From positions 1 through 18,408 of the forward strand of contig JBKPDL010000120.1 in NCBI GenBank assembly GCA_046727855.1: a DNA stretch of 18,408 bases. Direction: 5' to 3'. The notes beneath the pieces are model-generated. The model was not told the origin of the DNA and ran no database searches. It worked only from the letters and a program-made list of their open reading frames with translations. This document shows positions 16,433 through 18,408 of this stretch, in pieces. This stretch comes from DASPWV01 sp046727855 (GTDB taxonomy: Bacteria; Acidobacteriota; Vicinamibacteria; Vicinamibacterales; UBA2999). Every line of letters starts with the position of its first letter. Position 1 is the first letter of the stretch. Made by a program: the position numbers and the translations under genes.

Positions 16433-17284
16433 TCACGCGTAAGTATAAAAGCCTCGGCCCGATTTTTTACCCAAGTGTCCCGCGAGCACCATTCGCTTCA
16501 GCAGAGGCGGCGGCGCAAAGCGTGTTTCGCGAAACTCGTCGAACATGATGTTCGCAATGTAATAGGTCGTATCGAGGCCCACGAAGTCGAGCAGCGTGAG
16601 CGGCCCCATCGGATGGCCGCAGCCGAGTCTCATACCTTTGTCGATGTCTTCAGCCGTTGCAAGGCCCTCTTCGAGGCAACGGATGGCATCGAGCAGGTAC
16701 GGCACGAGCAGGCGGTTGACAACAAAGCCGCCCCTGTCGGGGGCGGTGATCGGTTCCTTGCCTACCGCCTTCGCGAAATCGAACAGCGTCTGATACGTCT
16801 CCTGGCTGGTAGTGAGCGCGCGAATCACTTCCACGAGCTTCATCAGCGGGACAGGATTGAAGAAGTGCAGACCGCCCACTTTGTCTGGACGCTTCGTTGC
16901 CGCGGCAAGCTCGGTGATGCAGAGCGATGAGGTGTTCGACGCGAGAATGCAGTGCGGTCCGACATGCGCCTCCACCTGCGCGTAGGCTTGTTTCTTCGCG
17001 TCGACGTTCTCGACGATGGCCTCGACGATGAGGTCGCAGTCTTTCAGATCGGCGTAATTCGTGGTGCCGGTCAGGCCGGCAAGCGTCTTCTCACGATCGG
17101 CGGCCACTACCTTCCCTTTCGCAACGCCGTCCGAGAGGAATTTGTCGATGCGGCCCAGACCTTTTTGCAGGAGTTGGTCGTTCACCTCGAGCACGATCGT
17201 TTTGAAGGCGGCGCCTGCGGAGATTTGCGCAATGCCGCCACCCATCAACCCACAACCAAGAACACCAACCTTTTTGAACTTCAT
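16433..17284 (-). CDS. 3-hydroxybutyryl-CoA / 3-hydroxyacyl-CoA dehydrogenase
   Basis: The 283-residue protein oxidises (S)-3-hydroxyacyl-CoA to 3-oxoacyl-CoA with NAD(P), reversibly. The Rossmann motif GVLGCGLMGGGIAQ is at 7-20. The catalytic pair is His140 in GLHFFNPVPLMKLVEV and Glu152; Ser119/Asn143 are the expected supporting residues (SNTSS; FFNP). A C-terminal dimerisation/substrate domain ends in GKKSGRGFYTYA, typical of Hbd/FadB2/PaaH-type single-domain enzymes. It lies 45 bases downstream of the thiolase gene, whose product would make or use the same 3-oxoacyl-CoA, so these two genes act in consecutive steps of beta-oxidation or acetoacetyl-CoA/hydroxybutyryl-CoA metabolism. A GC-rich hairpin occupies the gap and no ribosome-binding site is visible before the ATG. 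Direction (breakdown or synthesis) cannot be decided. Confidence 0.96.
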   Translation of the reverse strand: MKFKKVGVLGCGLMGGGIAQISAGAAFKTIVLEVNDQLLQKGLGRIDKFLSDGVAKGKVVAADREKTLAGLTGTTNYADLKDCDLIVEAIVENVDAKKQAYAQVEAHVGPHCILASNTSSLCITELAAATKRPDKVGGLHFFNPVPLMKLVEVIRALTTSQETYQTLFDFAKAVGKEPITAPDRGGFVVNRLLVPYLLDAIRCLEEGLATAEDIDKGMRLGCGHPMGPLTLLDFVGLDTTYYIANIMFDEFRETRFAPPPLLKRMVLAGHLGKKSGRGFYTYA

Positions 17285-17294
17285 ATTGCGTTTT

Positions 17295-17314
17295 CGCGGG
17301 CCTAACGGCCCGCG
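17295..17314. repeat. GC-rich hairpin between thiolase and hydroxyacyl-CoA dehydrogenase
   Basis: CGCGGGCC (17295-17302), a 4-base loop TAAC, and GGCCCGCG (17307-17314) form a perfect 8-bp stem in the 45-base gap. It lies about 10 bases upstream of the dehydrogenase ATG, where a ribosome-binding site would be expected. There is no T-tract. Confidence 0.8.
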
Positions 17315-17329
17315 CTACATGTGCCCGGG

Positions 17330-18408
17330 TTAGAGCGTTTCTACAATCGCGGCAATTCCCTGGCCGCCGCCGATGCAGGCCGTCGCCAACCCGTATTTCT
17401 TACCGCGGCGACGAAGTTCCAGCGTCAAGGTCAAGAGCAACCGCGCACCGCTTGCGCCAAGCGGATGGCCGAACGCTATGGCGCCGCCGTTGACGTTGAC
17501 CTTGGTACGATCGAGGCCGAGCTCCTTTTCAACGGCGAGGTACTGACCGGCAAACGCCTCGTTGACCTCGATCAAATCGATCTGGTCGAGCTTCAACCCG
17601 GCGCGCTCGAGCGCTTTGCGCGTCGCGGGTGCCGGACCCATGCCCATGTAAGAGGGATCGACCCCCACGGCTGCCCAGCTCACGAGCCGCGCAATCGGTT
17701 TGAGCCTTTTCTCGCTAACCGCTTTCTCGGAAGCAAGAATCACCGAAGCTGCGCCGTCGACGATGCCGCTGGCGTTGCCGGCGGTAACGCTGCCTTCTTT
17801 CGAAAAGGCAGTGGGCAGCTTGGCCAGGCCTTCGAGCGTCGTGTCGGGCCGCATGTGGTCGTCGCGATCGACGATCGTCACACCTTTTCGCGTCTTGATT
17901 TCAACCGGCACCACTTCTTCCGCGAAGCGACCTTCATCCCACGCTTTCAAAGCGGCTTGCTGACTGCGCAGCGCAAAGCAATCCTGCTCCTGCCGCGAGA
18001 TCCCGTACTTCGACGCGCACTTTTCCGCCGTCTGTGCCATGAACAAGCCGCAGTAGGAATCCAGCAGCGCCTCGTAAAGATAGTCTTCGAGCTTGCCCTG
18101 CCCGAGCCGCAGCCCGTTGCGCAGGCCGCGAATCACGTGCGGCGCCTGACTCATGCTCTCGGTGCCGCCAGTCAAGACGACGTCGGCCTCCTCCAGCTGA
18201 ATCAGCTGCGCACCGCTGACCGCCGCCTGAATGCCGGAGCCGCAAAGCCGATTCACGGTGAGCGCCGGCACTTCGATCGGCACACCGGCCTTGAGCGCGA
18301 CGTGGCGTGCGCCGTAAATGGCATCGCTGCTCGTTTGCAGCACGTTGCCGATCACGGTGTGATCGATCCATTCCGGTTTCACACCGGTCTTGTCAAAGGC
18401 ACCTTTCG
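17330..18408 (-). CDS. Acetyl-CoA C-acyltransferase (thiolase), N-terminus cut by window edge
   Basis: About 358 residues are visible; the frame is open to the right edge (residues KGAFDKTGVKPEWID...), so about 30-40 N-terminal residues of this ~395-residue family are outside. Thiolases condense or cleave acyl-CoA and acetyl-CoA. Active-site blocks are NRLCGSGIQA (nucleophilic Cys), GGTESMSQAPH, VNEAFAGQ, GHPLGASGARLL (catalytic His) and a final CIGGGQGIA (second Cys, acid/base). The GTG codon at 18382 could be mistaken for a start but lies well inside the fold. The enzyme works with the dehydrogenase that follows 45 bases downstream. It could serve beta-oxidation or acetoacetyl-CoA synthesis. 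Confidence 0.95.
   Translation of the reverse strand, partial: KGAFDKTGVKPEWIDHTVIGNVLQTSSDAIYGARHVALKAGVPIEVPALTVNRLCGSGIQAAVSGAQLIQLEEADVVLTGGTESMSQAPHVIRGLRNGLRLGQGKLEDYLYEALLDSYCGLFMAQTAEKCASKYGISRQEQDCFALRSQQAALKAWDEGRFAEEVVPVEIKTRKGVTIVDRDDHMRPDTTLEGLAKLPTAFSKEGSVTAGNASGIVDGAASVILASEKAVSEKRLKPIARLVSWAAVGVDPSYMGMGPAPATRKALERAGLKLDQIDLIEVNEAFAGQYLAVEKELGLDRTKVNVNGGAIAFGHPLGASGARLLLTLTLELRRRGKKYGLATACIGGGQGIAAIVETL

Overview
The window is high-GC bacterial DNA with gene content typical of Acidobacteriota, possibly a Vicinamibacteria-like (subdivision 6) lineage. It has secreted S9 peptidases and TPR proteins, a secreted amidohydrolase, a soluble PQQ-type quinoprotein dehydrogenase and no recognisable phage or transposase gene. 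The taxonomic call is an inference from gene style, because no rRNA or other marker is present. I found no tRNA, rRNA, CRISPR array or IS.

Layout: (1) + strand 1-2796: the 3' end of a TPR protein, coupled by an ATGA overlap to a secreted S9 prolyl-oligopeptidase-type peptidase. (2) - strand 5823-2916: a secreted metal-dependent amidohydrolase followed 13 bp later by a secreted TPR protein. (3) + strand 6132-9204: a large radical SAM protein of the tetraether-synthase (MJ0619/Tes) type, then a compact family III CoA-transferase/racemase. (4) - strand 15607-9212: GTP cyclohydrolase I, a secreted unknown, a membrane protein with a hexapeptide beta-helix, a polyprenyl-phosphate-type GT2, a GT-C-type membrane glycosyltransferase, a strong double hairpin/terminator, and a PQQ dehydrogenase. 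(5) + strand 15594-16340: a secreted helical-repeat protein whose start overlaps the folE start head to head. (6) - strand 18408-16433: a thiolase (cut by the window edge) and 3-hydroxyacyl-CoA dehydrogenase, a short-chain acyl-CoA module.

How genes may work together: the GT2, GT-C and beta-helix genes look like a small cassette for making and transferring a lipid-carrier-linked sugar. The thiolase and dehydrogenase catalyse neighbouring steps of beta-oxidation or of acetoacetyl-CoA/3-hydroxybutyryl-CoA metabolism. The radical SAM protein, if its family assignment holds, would join lipid tails; the adjacent racemase-like CoA-transferase could act on branched acyl-CoAs, but that link is speculative.

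The most unusual signal is between the genes. Many gaps are filled by imperfect palindromes built from a small set of repeated 'words', often starting directly at a stop codon. Three gaps (2796-2910, 8255-8384, 16340-16428) share one AT-rich GATC-rich family built from GGAGATTT/AAATCTCC words. Other gaps carry unrelated words with the same architecture: 14149-14235, 14951-14997, 11138-11206, 17295-17314 and, in a leader, 6011-6102.
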